Assembly (NCBI GenBank): GCA_032251435.1
Contig: JAVVEH010000039.1
Span: 1-39,299 of the forward strand
DNA: 39,299 bases
DNA from: JAVVEH01 sp032251435
Lineage (GTDB): Bacteria; Verrucomicrobiota; Lentisphaeria; Oligosphaerales; MVZH01
Reading direction: 5' to 3'
This document shows, piece after piece, positions 7,987-16,474 of the stretch. The position numbers and the translations under genes are program-made. How positions within the stretch are numbered: position 1 is the stretch's first letter; the number at the start of each line of letters is the position of its first letter. The notes beneath the pieces are model-generated. The model was not told where the DNA came from. It made no database searches and saw nothing but the letters and a program-made list of their open reading frames with translations.

Positions 7987-10184
7987 ACCAACAATGTCGG
8001 CGGCATGCCTTCCAGCTGCTTTTCCATGTTGGCGAAATACGCGTTTTGGACGTTTTCCGCGATTCGGTTGAGTCCAAGAATCACCATATCCGCGTCAGAC
8101 GAGTTATCCCGTAACAGCTTCGGGAAAGGATCGTTTGAAACCAGCACCATGATGTCGGCTTTAATTCTGGCCTCCCTCAGCATGGCGAGGATTTCAGCTT
8201 TGGCTGGCGGCGCTTCTTTTCCGGTTTCCACTTCCCGCAACAAGCGCAGGCGCGCGTCGGCCCATTCGGGGTTTAGAACCAGCAAGTGACCCAGAATCAA
8301 CATCAGCGAGCCGTTCGCCTGTCCCCGCCAATAAATATCAATCCGTTTTTTTTCCCGTCGCTTGACCGTCTGGCCGGGAATGTAGACTAACAAGCTTTTA
8401 CCCAAATCAATCACCGTCCGCAAATGGTCGAAATAGAGTTCAATCCGCCGGGTGCCCCGGGGCCAGCCGAACAAGACAAGATTGGGCTTGATGGGGCCGA
8501 TGGAATAGCTTTGCAGGATAATATTCAAATCACGGTCGAAGTTCTCGACGATGACGACCTCCGTGAAAATTCCCGGAGCTTCCGAGTCCCGGAAAGCCTC
8601 CAGTTGTTCGGCCATTTTATCTCGTTCCCGCGCCATCGTCTCTTTCTCTCCCTGCACGATGTTGAGAAGAGAGATAATTCCTGAACGCAGTCCCAGCCAT
8701 TTCGCCAACTGAACCAATGGCCCGCGGGCGTGGGGATTGCCGGAAAACACCAGGATTGTCGGCCGCCAGTTTTTCGGATGGGCGGGCATGGCGGCCAGGC
8801 GTTTAAGAGAGCGACTAAGGGAAGTGTACACAAACCCTCTGCCGGCGTCACCAAAAGCCTCGGTCAATTTCCGTTTGCGCACGGCGGCGAAAACGCCCCC
8901 GATAAACAGCAACGTGATCAGCGCGGCGCCGGCGCTAATCATGAACGCCACCCAAATACAGGCGAGACCTCCGATTAAGGCTGTTCCCCAATGGAAAAAT
9001 CTGAACCGGGGCCGGAACGATGGATTCAGAGAAAAATGCTCTACAAACGCGGCGAGATTGGTCATCCCGTACGTATAGAGAAAAATCATGGAGACGACGC
9101 TGGCGACGATATTCAAGCCACCGCCACCACCACCCCGGCCGAAAATCAGCACTGTGCCAATACCGATCAGGAAGGTTAACACCAACGCCCGGCGGGGTTC
9201 ATCGCCTTTGACAGTTCCTTTGGCGAATGGGTTGGTGACACGCAGCACCCGGTCCCGGGCCAGGGCTTGGAGGACACGGGGAGCGCCCAAATCACTGCCA
9301 ATCGCGCTGGAGATGGTGGCTAGAAACACCCCGGCGGTGACCAGCCAGCCCATACCGAAAAGCGCGTTGCTCACTAATAGCAGATACGGCGTTTGGATCA
9401 ATTCCTCCCGGGAAGCCATACCGCCGCAGAGAAAAATTTGCAGGGCGTAAACCAAAAAACCGACCCCGACGGCCAACAGCGTGCCGGCGGGGATGGATTT
9501 CGCCGGGTCCTTCAAATCGCCGGACATGTTGACTCCAGCCATGATTCCCGTGACCGCCGGGAAATACAGCGCGAACATACTCCACAAATTCCGCCCTTCC
9601 GGATAGCTGGCGAAAAGGTTACTGTGAAAATGGGCTGGTTCAAACTGGCGGACAGCGCCGAGCAGAAAAACCGCGATCGAGCTCAGCAATACGGCGAGAA
9701 TGGCATATTGAAGTTTGATGACCCATCCCGCTCCGGTCCATACCAGGCCGAACAACATGCACAAAACCGCCAGGCATATCCAAAAATAATAGGGTGCCAG
9801 GCTTGGGAAAGTCTGAGTCAGCGCCTCAACAAACCCGAGGATATAAAAAGGCACGCTGATGGCCTGGGCCAGATACAAAGCGATGCCGATCGCGGTTCCA
9901 AACGCGGGTCCCAATACCCGGGAAATCAGAAAATAAGCCCCTCCGCCCTTGACCGGGGTGTTGCTGGAAATGCCGGCAATACTTAATCCGGTGAGAAAAG
10001 TGATTCCGCTGGAAAGGCTGAGAATGAAGAAGGTGGGGAGAATGCCCGCCGCGCCAATCACCTGATTGGCGCGCATAAACATAATCAAACCAAAGATCGT
10101 GAGAATGGACGGGGTGAACACTCCGCCAAACGTGCCAAACTGGTTTTCTGTTTTTTCCGGTGTCGCGTCTGGATTGACGGGCAT
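7953..10184 (-). CDS. SLC12-type cation-chloride cotransporter / amino acid permease superfamily protein
   Basis: The 743-residue protein begins, after a short soluble tail, with FGTFGGVFTPSILTIFGLIMFMRANQVIG. This closely follows the first helix of SLC12 transporters (GTFxGVxxPxxxxIFGxIxFxR). About 12 membrane helices follow in residues 20-450. The C-terminal 280 residues form a soluble domain that starts with PKNWRPTILVFSG, the conserved KNWRP element of SLC12 C-terminal domains, and has USP-like alpha/beta character (VVIVENFDRD, LVLFGWPRG). Known relatives carry K+, Na+ and Cl- or amino acids; the substrate here is not predictable. A Gly-rich run (GRGGGGGG) lies in one loop. ATG at 10184; upstream in-frame codons would add 33 unlikely residues. 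It overlaps the 3' end of the zinc-ribbon gene tail to tail. Confidence 0.85.
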   Translation of the reverse strand: MPVNPDATPEKTENQFGTFGGVFTPSILTIFGLIMFMRANQVIGAAGILPTFFILSLSSGITFLTGLSIAGISSNTPVKGGGAYFLISRVLGPAFGTAIGIALYLAQAISVPFYILGFVEALTQTFPSLAPYYFWICLAVLCMLFGLVWTGAGWVIKLQYAILAVLLSSIAVFLLGAVRQFEPAHFHSNLFASYPEGRNLWSMFALYFPAVTGIMAGVNMSGDLKDPAKSIPAGTLLAVGVGFLVYALQIFLCGGMASREELIQTPYLLLVSNALFGMGWLVTAGVFLATISSAIGSDLGAPRVLQALARDRVLRVTNPFAKGTVKGDEPRRALVLTFLIGIGTVLIFGRGGGGGGLNIVASVVSMIFLYTYGMTNLAAFVEHFSLNPSFRPRFRFFHWGTALIGGLACIWVAFMISAGAALITLLFIGGVFAAVRKRKLTEAFGDAGRGFVYTSLSRSLKRLAAMPAHPKNWRPTILVFSGNPHARGPLVQLAKWLGLRSGIISLLNIVQGEKETMARERDKMAEQLEAFRDSEAPGIFTEVVIVENFDRDLNIILQSYSIGPIKPNLVLFGWPRGTRRIELYFDHLRTVIDLGKSLLVYIPGQTVKRREKKRIDIYWRGQANGSLMLILGHLLVLNPEWADARLRLLREVETGKEAPPAKAEILAMLREARIKADIMVLVSNDPFPKLLRDNSSDADMVILGLNRIAENVQNAYFANMEKQLEGMPPTLLVYSTGEADLLC

Positions 10185-10436
10185 CTTTTTTCTCACGTTA
10201 AAGCGGGCTGGTGACACTGTGTGAACGATCATTTTTGACGCGGGGGAATATAGGCCAAAGGGCGGAAAACGCCACATGGACAAAAAACCGGTGCTGGGAA
10301 ACTGGCTCCATTAAACAGCTCCGCCCTGACGCGGGACCTTCCCGTCCGACAAATCACCGCTCCGCGCTGGTTGCGGGACGAGGGGAACGCGTTATCTTAG
10401 AGGCGGGTTCTTTCTATTTGCGAAAGGTGATGAATT

Positions 10437-10988
10437 ATGGCGACAAAAAAAATGACATGTCCGGTCTGTGATGTGGCGCTTGTTCAACGCCAACTGGGGC
10501 CAGTCTCCGTGGATGAATGCCCCTCCTGCGGCGGTATCTGGTTTGAAAAGGGTGAGTTGGATCAGGCGAAAGACGCGGCTGACGGGGATTTGAACTGGCT
10601 TGACTTCAAGGTGTGGAAAAGCGGTGATCTGACGGCGGATCTGACATCGTCGCAGTGCCCGTCGTGCGGAGAGCGCACCGTGTTGCTCACCTGCGGAGAA
10701 ACCGGTGTGTCGGTGGATTATTGCGAGACATGTCAGGGCTCCTGGTTGGAGAAAGGCGAGTTTGAAAAGCTGATCACCGCCTTGGAGGAGGAAATAACTG
10801 ATTTGTCATTTTCTGAGTACGCCAAAGAATCCTTACGCGAAGCCGGGGAAGTGCTCGCCGACCCTAAATCGGCTCTGTCCGAGTGGAAAGGTCTGGCCTC
10901 CGTCATCCGCTTGATGCGTTACCGGTTGTTTGTGGAGCACCCCAAAGCGGTTGAGGCGATTCTGTCCGTCTATCGGGCGGCGCATTAA
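10437..10988 (+). CDS. protein with two zf-TFIIB zinc ribbons
   Basis: The 183-residue product has a first zf-TFIIB unit (C8-x2-C11, C28-x2-C31, then GGIWFEKGEL). A second starts near residue 66 (CPSCGERTVLL, CETCQGSWLEKGEFEKL). The W-x-E-K-G-E signature after the second Cys pair of each unit is diagnostic of the family. The remaining residues are helical without a known domain. Function of the family is unknown; metal binding is expected. AAGGTGA upstream of ATG 10437 is a fair ribosome site. It is followed by a candidate terminator, so the gene may be transcribed alone. Confidence 0.88.
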   Translation: MATKKMTCPVCDVALVQRQLGPVSVDECPSCGGIWFEKGELDQAKDAADGDLNWLDFKVWKSGDLTADLTSSQCPSCGERTVLLTCGETGVSVDYCETCQGSWLEKGEFEKLITALEEEITDLSFSEYAKESLREAGEVLADPKSALSEWKGLASVIRLMRYRLFVEHPKAVEAILSVYRAAH

Positions 10989-11006
10989 GTCCCGCGGAGA
11001 GCTTTT

Positions 11007-11037
11007 CCCGCGGCCGGCCGCGGGCTTCGGCTTTTTT
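11007..11037 (+). terminator. candidate intrinsic terminator after the zf-TFIIB gene
   Basis: An 18-bp perfect palindrome (11007-11024, CCCGCGGCCGGCCGCGGG) overlaps a second possible stem ending CGGC and runs into six T (11032-11037). The GC-rich stem plus T run fits termination, but the short distance between the large palindrome and the T run leaves the exact stem uncertain. Confidence 0.55.
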
Positions 11038-11115
11038 CCATGCCGTTTTCTTTCGTCCGGTAAGTTCTGTTTTGGTTTTTTTCATGTGATCGCGCGTTTC
11101 TTTGGCAGATAAAAA

Positions 11116-11925
11116 ATGGTTGCCGGAAGCACTCATTATTCGTTATTGGGCATTGACGCGGGCGCTGATTTTCAGGCGATTAAAAAAGCCTATTATCGGC
11201 GTGCGAAAGAATGTCATCCGGATCGGTTTGGCGGGGATCGGGTAAAGGAGGAGGAGTTTAAGCGGGTGGTGGCGGCGTTCAATGTGCTGTCGGACCCCTT
11301 AGCGCGCCGCCGCTATGACGCCCGGCTGGATCAGGCGGGCGCCGCCGCGGACTCCGCGGATTATCAGCCGGATTACGACCTGCCGGAAGACCGGGATTCA
11401 ATCCTGGACACCTATGCTGACGACGCCTTGGAAGAGTTGATTGTCGGCAACAACATCCCCTTAAACAGCAGTTTAGCGACATTGATGATGGACTTGGAGC
11501 GGACTGAACGCTTTTGCTTGTTTAGAGAAGCCAAGACTGCCTATTATCACCAGGATTATTTCAAGGCGGTCCACCTTTACACGATGTACCTTAAACAGTC
11601 GCCAAACAACATTTTGGCGCGGTACTTTTTGGCGAAATCCTTTCAACACCTGCGTAAATGGCGGCTGGCCGAGAGAGAGCTTGGCCGGGCGATTCGGATC
11701 GGTGAAAAACGGGTGCCGCCCTTGCGCTTAAGCCGGATGCGGAAAGAACTTGAGCGGTTTCGCGAGCGGCATGGCGGGTTGCTGGCGAAGGTGCGCAACG
11801 CCTTGGCACCGGCGCCGCCCTACAATCCGAACGATGATCCCGAACGGCAAATGAGTCGGCAAGTGGGGCGGACAATCAATCGATTGGCAGCAAAACAAGC
11901 GAGAGAGCGAAAACGGCTTAACTAA
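11116..11925 (+). CDS. J-domain (DnaJ-like) protein with TPR-like C-terminus
   Basis: Residues 6-75 are a J domain with the HPD motif at 34-36 (KECHPDRFGG) and the helix IV stretch FKRVVAAFNVLSDPLARRRYD. Such domains stimulate the ATPase of DnaK. There is no Gly/Phe region or zinc finger, so it is a type III co-chaperone. Residues about 130-200 (AKTAYYHQDYFKAVHLYTMYLKQ, ARYFLAKSFQHLRKWRLAERELGRAIRIG, broken here only for brevity by a short gap) read as two tetratricopeptide-like repeats, and the C-terminus is basic. 269 residues, ATG at 11116. Only two bases separate its stop from rsmE, so the two are one transcription unit. Confidence 0.88.
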   Translation: MVAGSTHYSLLGIDAGADFQAIKKAYYRRAKECHPDRFGGDRVKEEEFKRVVAAFNVLSDPLARRRYDARLDQAGAAADSADYQPDYDLPEDRDSILDTYADDALEELIVGNNIPLNSSLATLMMDLERTERFCLFREAKTAYYHQDYFKAVHLYTMYLKQSPNNILARYFLAKSFQHLRKWRLAERELGRAIRIGEKRVPPLRLSRMRKELERFRERHGGLLAKVRNALAPAPPYNPNDDPERQMSRQVGRTINRLAAKQARERKRLN

Positions 11926-11927
11926 GT

Positions 11928-12662
11928 ATGAACACCATTATTCTTTTCCCTGATGAAATTGCCGGCGATGGACGGGTCTGCCTGGAAGGGCGCCGCGCCG
12001 ACCACATTCATACCATCCTCGGAGCGGACATTGGTAAATCCGTCCGGGTCGGGGTTTTGAATGGCGGCCGCGGCACCGGAACGATTCAAAGCAATGATGA
12101 CAAAAAAGTGGTGCTTTCCTGCGTGATTGATCAACCGCCACCCCCCGAATCCCGGGTGGACTTGCTCCTGGCCATGCCGCGCCCGCTCGTCCTCAAACGA
12201 CTGTGGCCGCAAGTGACCGCGATGGGGGTGCGCCGGGTTATTTTGACCAATGCCAACAAGGTGGAACGGTCGTATTTTGACAGTCACTGGAACCGGCCGG
12301 ACTACTACCGGGAGCGCATGATTGAGGGACTTGAACAGACCGGCGACACGCGATTGCCTGAAGTTCAGATCAAAAAACGATTGAAAATCTTTCTGGAAGA
12401 CGAGCTGGACGACATGTTTCCCGACAGCCGCCGGGTCATGGCTCACCCCGAACCCGACGCGCGGCCCCGCGTGTTTATGCCGAAAAACAGGGAACGCATG
12501 CTCATCGCGGTCGGTCCGGAAGGCGGCTGGACGGATTATGAGCTGGACCTGTTCGCCGCCCATGGTTTCGCCCGCGCCAGCCTCGGCTGGCGTGTCCTGC
12601 GGACGGAAACCGCCTGCGTCGCCCTGCTCGCCCTCGCCGGGATGACAGAGAGGACGCAGTGA
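11928..12662 (+). CDS. rsmE: 16S rRNA (uracil(1498)-N(3))-methyltransferase RsmE
   Basis: A SPOUT-class methyltransferase that modifies U1498 of 16S rRNA. The knot motifs are clear near the C-terminus: LIAVGPEGGWTDYELDLF and ASLGWRVLRTETACVALLAL. The N-terminal PUA-like barrel carries DHIHTILGADIGKSVRV. At 244 residues it has family length. Start ATG 11928, two bases after the J-protein stop. The last residues (TERTQ) and the TGA lie inside the dispersed octamer repeat that begins at 12650, so the natural terminus may have been altered by repeat insertion. Confidence 0.94.
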   Translation: MNTIILFPDEIAGDGRVCLEGRRADHIHTILGADIGKSVRVGVLNGGRGTGTIQSNDDKKVVLSCVIDQPPPPESRVDLLLAMPRPLVLKRLWPQVTAMGVRRVILTNANKVERSYFDSHWNRPDYYRERMIEGLEQTGDTRLPEVQIKKRLKIFLEDELDDMFPDSRRVMAHPEPDARPRVFMPKNRERMLIAVGPEGGWTDYELDLFAAHGFARASLGWRVLRTETACVALLALAGMTERTQ

Positions 12663-12835
12663 CACAGTGACCACGTGACGCGAGTTACAAGATGAGGAGG
12701 TAAAAGCCGGGCCTCAAGTCAACTTGGTCCCCTCCTGAATAAACCTCGTGTCCCTGCGTCCCTGCGTCCCTGTGTCCCTGCGTCCCTGTGTCCCTGCGTC
12801 CCTGTGTCCCTGCGTCCCTGTGTCCCTGCGTCCCT
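12650..12835. repeat. dispersed repeat copy A with an 11-unit octamer tandem array
   Basis: Starts with GAGGACGCAGTGACACAGTGAC inside the end of rsmE (shown here in part: units GCAGTGAC, ACAGTGAC, CACGTGAC). It passes through a core whose 35 bases 12714-12748 recur exactly at 13736-13770, and ends in eleven tandem G[T/C]GTCCCT units (12748-12835). The array is roughly the reverse complement of the left units, so the whole is an imperfect inverted repeat. The core contains the dyad CAAGT-CA-ACTTG. Confidence 0.88.
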
Positions 12836-12860
12836 TACCCAAAAAAAATCCAAATCCCTC

Positions 12861-12891
12861 TTGAAAGACTCTGTTTAAAAGCTATTATAAA
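12861..12891 (+). promoter_or_regulatory. promoter of the four-helix-bundle gene
   Basis: TTGAAA (12861-12866) with either TATTAT (12883-12888, 16-bp spacer) or TATAAA (12886-12891, 19-bp spacer). The leader is very short. An excellent AAGGAG (12905-12910) lies seven bases before the ATG at 12918. Confidence 0.55.
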
Positions 12892-12917
12892 ATAGTGTTT
12901 TAAAAAGGAGTCTCGTC

Positions 12918-13700
12918 ATGTCAAATTCTCTTTTTACTGCCGCAGGTGGCTACCGGAAACTTCATTCCTTTACCTTCGCCACAATGATACATCTTGGCAC
13001 TAACCGATTTTGTAAGCGGTTTATTCCCTATCAGGATGATCCCTTGGGGAAAACCGCCGGACAAATGGTTGGAGCCGCTAGATCCGGAAGGCAGAATATC
13101 ATTGAAGGCTCTGAACGAGCTGCCACATCGAAGGAAACAGAAATAAAGCTCACCGATGTGGCTCGCGCTAGCCTGGCCGAATTACTTGGAGATTATGAGA
13201 TTTTTCTTGCTGACAAAGGCGAAATTCCCTGGGCTCGGGACCGGCGGGAACGGCAGGCGGTTGGGAACCTGCAATTGAAAACTTTTGAGCGCACCGAAGA
13301 CACGATGCATGACTACTGGGTGTATTTCCACAAAGAAAAACAATCATTCGCTCCCTGGTTGGAAAGTGAAGACAGTGTGATTGTGGCAAATTCCATGTTG
13401 GTGCTGATTCTTCGGACCATGGCCATGCTGGATGCGCAGATTGAACATTTGGGAAAAGAATTTTTAAAAGACGGGGGTTTTCGGGAACGCATGTATCAGT
13501 CGAGAAGCAAGGAACGTGACAAAACAACTCCGGCGGAACCGGATGCTCCATCCTGCCCTGAATGCGGGAAAACCATGCGAAAGCGCATACCCCGTAACGG
13601 AGCAAACGCCGGAAAACCTTTCTGGGGATGCCCGGGATTTCCCGACTGCCGGGGAACCCGCGCGGTGACAAAGGGAAAAGAGGACGCAGGGACACAGTGA
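12918..13700 (+). CDS. four-helix-bundle protein with C-terminal topoisomerase-type zinc finger
   Basis: The 260-residue protein has an N-terminal helical region (SFTFATMIHLGT, GKTAGQMVGAARSGRQNIIEGSE, ETEIKLTDVARASLAELLGDYEIFL). This is the signature of the four-helix-bundle/S23 family found in rRNA intervening sequences and as accessory (Avd-like) proteins of retroelements. From about residue 208 comes a zf-C4_Topoisom finger (CPECGKTMRKRIPRN, then FWGCPGFPDCRGT), which matches proteins described as carrying a four-helix bundle suffix domain. Function is unknown; nucleic-acid binding is plausible. No reverse transcriptase is nearby. The gene has its own promoter and a strong ribosome site and sits between two copies of a dispersed repeat. 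Its last residues EDAGTQ and stop are repeat sequence, which suggests it arrived as part of a mobile or recombining cassette. Confidence 0.82.
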   Translation: MSNSLFTAAGGYRKLHSFTFATMIHLGTNRFCKRFIPYQDDPLGKTAGQMVGAARSGRQNIIEGSERAATSKETEIKLTDVARASLAELLGDYEIFLADKGEIPWARDRRERQAVGNLQLKTFERTEDTMHDYWVYFHKEKQSFAPWLESEDSVIVANSMLVLILRTMAMLDAQIEHLGKEFLKDGGFRERMYQSRSKERDKTTPAEPDAPSCPECGKTMRKRIPRNGANAGKPFWGCPGFPDCRGTRAVTKGKEDAGTQ

Positions 13701-13800
13701 CACAAGTTACAAGATGATGAGGGAAAAACCGGGCATCAAGTCAACTTGGTCCCCTCCTGAATAAACCTCGCGTCCCTGTGTCCTCCGTCCCTGAGTCCTC
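13680..13800. repeat. dispersed repeat copy B
   Basis: Direct repeat of copy A. It begins GAGGACGCAGGGACACAG within the end of the four-helix gene, shares the exact 35-base core (13736-13770), and ends in CGTCCCTGTGTCCTC-like units with outer GAGTCCTC. The two ends are near inverted repeats of each other, giving it a MITE-like look of about 120 bp. Confidence 0.85.
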
Positions 13801-13808
13801 TTCCCCTC

Positions 13809-13837
13809 AAAAAAAAGCCCCCGCCGGAGCGGGGGCT
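13809..13837 (-). terminator. intrinsic terminator of the 2-oxoacid dehydrogenase operon
   Basis: Read on the minus strand, the stem AGCCCCCGC / GCGGGGGCT (9 bp, tetraloop TCCG) is followed directly by eight T. It lies 95 bases beyond the E1 stop codon and is the strongest terminator in the window. Confidence 0.92.
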
Positions 13838-13932
13838 CAAAATCACCTTAAGAATTCATCATTGACGCTTCGCTCCAGCTCCAGTAGGGCTGGCTCTGTC
13901 CTTTGGACGGTCCTTGTTGATCATTCGACATT

Positions 13933-16392
13933 CTACACCCCCAGGCGGCTGACCCGGGCGAGTTCGCCGAGGGTGCGGTTGGCTTTGGGAGTGTAGCCAG
14001 CCAGTGGCATGATCCGCTCGTGGACGGTATCGGTAATCCAGTGGGCCTGCGGGAAGTACATTTCTTCCAGCTCGGCCGCCGGGCTGACCCAGTTGCGGGC
14101 GCCGACCACAGCCGGCGGCGCATCCAGGTAATCGAAAGCCAATTGCGTCAAGTTGGCCGCGACATTATGCATCACGCTACCGCGCTCGACGGATTCGCTG
14201 GCCAGAACCACTTTGCCGGTCTTTTTAACAGATTCCACCAGCTTGTCATAGTTCAGAGGGTTGACGCCGCGCAAGTCGATGACTTCCGCGTCAACGCCGT
14301 ATGCCGCCAGCTCTTTCGCCGCGTCAAGCGCCTTATAGAGGGTCGGACCGAAGGTGATGATGGTCAAGTCTTTACCGATTTTCTTGACATCGGGTTCGCC
14401 GATTTCAATTTCGTAATAACCTTCCGGCACACCGCCTTCGTGGAAGAATTCACCCTTCCCGTAAAGCGTCTGGCTTTCCAGAAAGATCACCGGATCCGTT
14501 CCGGCCAGGGCCTTGTTCAACAGCCCCTTGCAATCATAGGGTGTCACCGGATAGACCACCTTCAAGCCCGGAATGTGGTTGACCAGGGCCGACCATTCCT
14601 GAGAATGCTGGGCGCCGTATTTAAAGCCGACGCTAATGCGCAGCACGACAGGCATGTTCAAGACACCGCCACTCATGGCCTGCCATTTGGAAAGTTGGTT
14701 AAAGACCTCATCTCCGGAGCGCCCGAGGAAATCACAATACATGAGTTCCGCCACCGCCCGGCCGCCACTGAGGGCGTATCCGACCGCCGCGCCGACAATG
14801 GCCGCTTCGGAAATCGGGCTGTTGAACAAACGATGGTAGGGCAGCAGCTCCGTCAGTCCACGGTAGCAGGCGAAGGCCCCGCCCCAGTCACGGTTTTCCT
14901 CACCGAACGCCGTCATGGTCGGATCGATACTGTAACGATGAACCATGGCTTCAAACACCGCGTCACGGAAGTTGTATTGCTTCATGGACGGGACTTCTTT
15001 GCCCTTGGCGTTGATGGCGAAGCGCTCTTTCTTCTGAATGCGCTGATACTGTTCGTTGTCTTCCAGTTTTTCCAGGAATTCAGGCTCGCGGTCATCAAAT
15101 TTCTCCACCGTTTTGTTGGAGAACGTCACGGTCTCGATAAACCGGCTGTCCATAGACTCATAGGGGCTGACTTCCGGGTCAATGGCCAGCTTGAACAGGT
15201 CAAAAACGAGCGCCTCGACCGCTTCTCCGATAGCGGCTGTTTCAGCAGCCGTGGCGACCTTGCCCTGGACCAGCTTGTCCCGGAACGCGGGAATCGCATC
15301 GGCATCGATAAACGCTTGCAGTTCTTCCATACTCCGATAGCTGGAAGCGTCCGACGGACTGTGGCCGGCGACGCGGTAGGTGGCCACGTCAAGCAGGGCG
15401 GGACCCTTGCCGGCCAGCAGGAGGTCTTTCTTGCGGGCGACCGCGTCGATGACCGCCAGCGGGTCGTACCCATTGACCCGTTCAGCATGCATCTGCTCGG
15501 GATTGACCCCGGCGCCAATCCGGGCGAGGAACTCGTAGCCCATGGTTTCGCCCTGAGTCTGTCCTCCCATGCCGTAGCCGTTATTAAAACAGTTGAATAG
15601 AATGGGCAGACCGCCACCGAGAGATTTGTCCCACAGTTTGCGGTACTGATCCATACTCGAAAACATCATGCCTTCCCAAACCGGCCCGCAACCGAAGGAG
15701 GCGTCGCCGATATTGCAGACGACAATGCCGTCTTTGCGGTTGACACGCTTGAACAGCGCCGCGCCCGGTGCGACGGATCCGGAGCCCCCGACAATGGCGT
15801 TATTCGGAAAGACGCCAAAGGGAGTGAAGAACGCATGCATGGAGCCACCCCAGCCTTTATTAAAACCGGTGGTCCGGGCGAAAATTTCAGCGTAAGCCCC
15901 ATAGATAAGGAATTTACGGGCGAGAGATTTCACATCCCCGTCATGGTTCTTTTCGACCACCGCGAGAGTCGCGCCGTCGAAAAAGTTTTTCATGATGTCC
16001 ATCAACGTGTCATCATCCAGCTTGCGGATCGCGCTCAAGCCTTTGGCGAGAATTTCCGAATGGGACCGGTGACTGCCGAAAATGGAGTCGTTCACATCCA
16101 GGGACCAGGCCTGACCGACCGCGGCGGCTTCCTGCCCGATGGATAAATGAGCCGGCCCGGCATGATCGTAGGCGACACCTTTATAGGCGCCGGTCTTTTT
16201 GATGTCATCAATGATCTGCTCGAACGTCCGCAGCACCAGCATGTCATGATACATGGTTTTAAAATCTTCCGGGCTGAAGAGTTTCTTTTCCTGGGCCAGC
16301 GTCTTCTTATACTGGTTAATCGGAATATCCGTGAACGTGATCGCTCCGGGAGCGAAGAGTTTTGCCGGCAAGATGTCGAGTGATTTTGGCAT
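13933..16392 (-). CDS. 2-oxoacid dehydrogenase E1, alpha and beta subunits fused (thiamine diphosphate-dependent)
   Basis: Decarboxylates a 2-oxoacid and transfers the acyl group to the E2 lipoyl arm. Residues about 40-450 are the E1-alpha unit with the ThDP motif IGDASFGCG (Gly229-Asp230) and NNGYGMGG (Asn270-Asn271). The usual second Gly of GDG is Ala. The distance to NN is some 12 residues longer than usual because of an insert near SSMDQYRKLWDKSLGGG. Residues about 470-819 are the transketolase-like E1-beta unit (AFGEENRDWGGAF, RISVGFKYGAQHSQEWSAL, HEGGVPEGYYEI). The fused alpha-beta order occurs in several PVC and Bacteroidota complexes. Pyruvate is the likeliest substrate, but branched-chain acids or acetoin cannot be excluded. 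ATG at 16392 has AAAGGTAA upstream. It is last in the operon E2-E3-E1, 82 bases after E3, and a strong terminator follows. Confidence 0.93.
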   Translation of the reverse strand: MPKSLDILPAKLFAPGAITFTDIPINQYKKTLAQEKKLFSPEDFKTMYHDMLVLRTFEQIIDDIKKTGAYKGVAYDHAGPAHLSIGQEAAAVGQAWSLDVNDSIFGSHRSHSEILAKGLSAIRKLDDDTLMDIMKNFFDGATLAVVEKNHDGDVKSLARKFLIYGAYAEIFARTTGFNKGWGGSMHAFFTPFGVFPNNAIVGGSGSVAPGAALFKRVNRKDGIVVCNIGDASFGCGPVWEGMMFSSMDQYRKLWDKSLGGGLPILFNCFNNGYGMGGQTQGETMGYEFLARIGAGVNPEQMHAERVNGYDPLAVIDAVARKKDLLLAGKGPALLDVATYRVAGHSPSDASSYRSMEELQAFIDADAIPAFRDKLVQGKVATAAETAAIGEAVEALVFDLFKLAIDPEVSPYESMDSRFIETVTFSNKTVEKFDDREPEFLEKLEDNEQYQRIQKKERFAINAKGKEVPSMKQYNFRDAVFEAMVHRYSIDPTMTAFGEENRDWGGAFACYRGLTELLPYHRLFNSPISEAAIVGAAVGYALSGGRAVAELMYCDFLGRSGDEVFNQLSKWQAMSGGVLNMPVVLRISVGFKYGAQHSQEWSALVNHIPGLKVVYPVTPYDCKGLLNKALAGTDPVIFLESQTLYGKGEFFHEGGVPEGYYEIEIGEPDVKKIGKDLTIITFGPTLYKALDAAKELAAYGVDAEVIDLRGVNPLNYDKLVESVKKTGKVVLASESVERGSVMHNVAANLTQLAFDYLDAPPAVVGARNWVSPAAELEEMYFPQAHWITDTVHERIMPLAGYTPKANRTLGELARVSRLGV

Positions 16393-16408
16393 TTTATTTA
16401 CCTTTTAT

Positions 16409-16435
16409 GACTTAGTGACTCAGTGACTTAGTGAC
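16409..16435. repeat. octamer repeat D in the E3-E1 gap
   Basis: Three tandem 8-base units GACTTAGT, GACTCAGT, GACTTAGT plus GAC, just upstream of the E1 ribosome site. In the phase [N][C/T]AG[T/G]GAC they belong to the same family as repeats A, B and C. Confidence 0.75.
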
Positions 16436-16474
16436 GTTTAAAATTTTACTGGTGATCTGAAGAAAACCCCGTAT

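Noticed and set aside
9393..9986. 197-codon plus-strand open frame within the transporter gene
   Set aside because: Composition is that of an antisense shadow (Gln, Arg, His rich) and the sense strand encodes clear membrane helices.
12748..12835. CRISPR array
   Set aside because: The units are 8 bp and contiguous with no spacers, so this is a microsatellite-like tandem repeat.
12918..13700. diversity-generating retroelement, because of the Avd-like four-helix protein
   Set aside because: No reverse transcriptase, template repeat or variable repeat is present nearby, and the C-terminal zinc finger points to the separate suffix-domain family.
14020..15600. 526-codon plus-strand open frame
   Set aside because: Entirely antisense to the E1 gene, which has clear ThDP motifs; the product is His/Arg-rich with no domain, as expected from the GC-rich complement.
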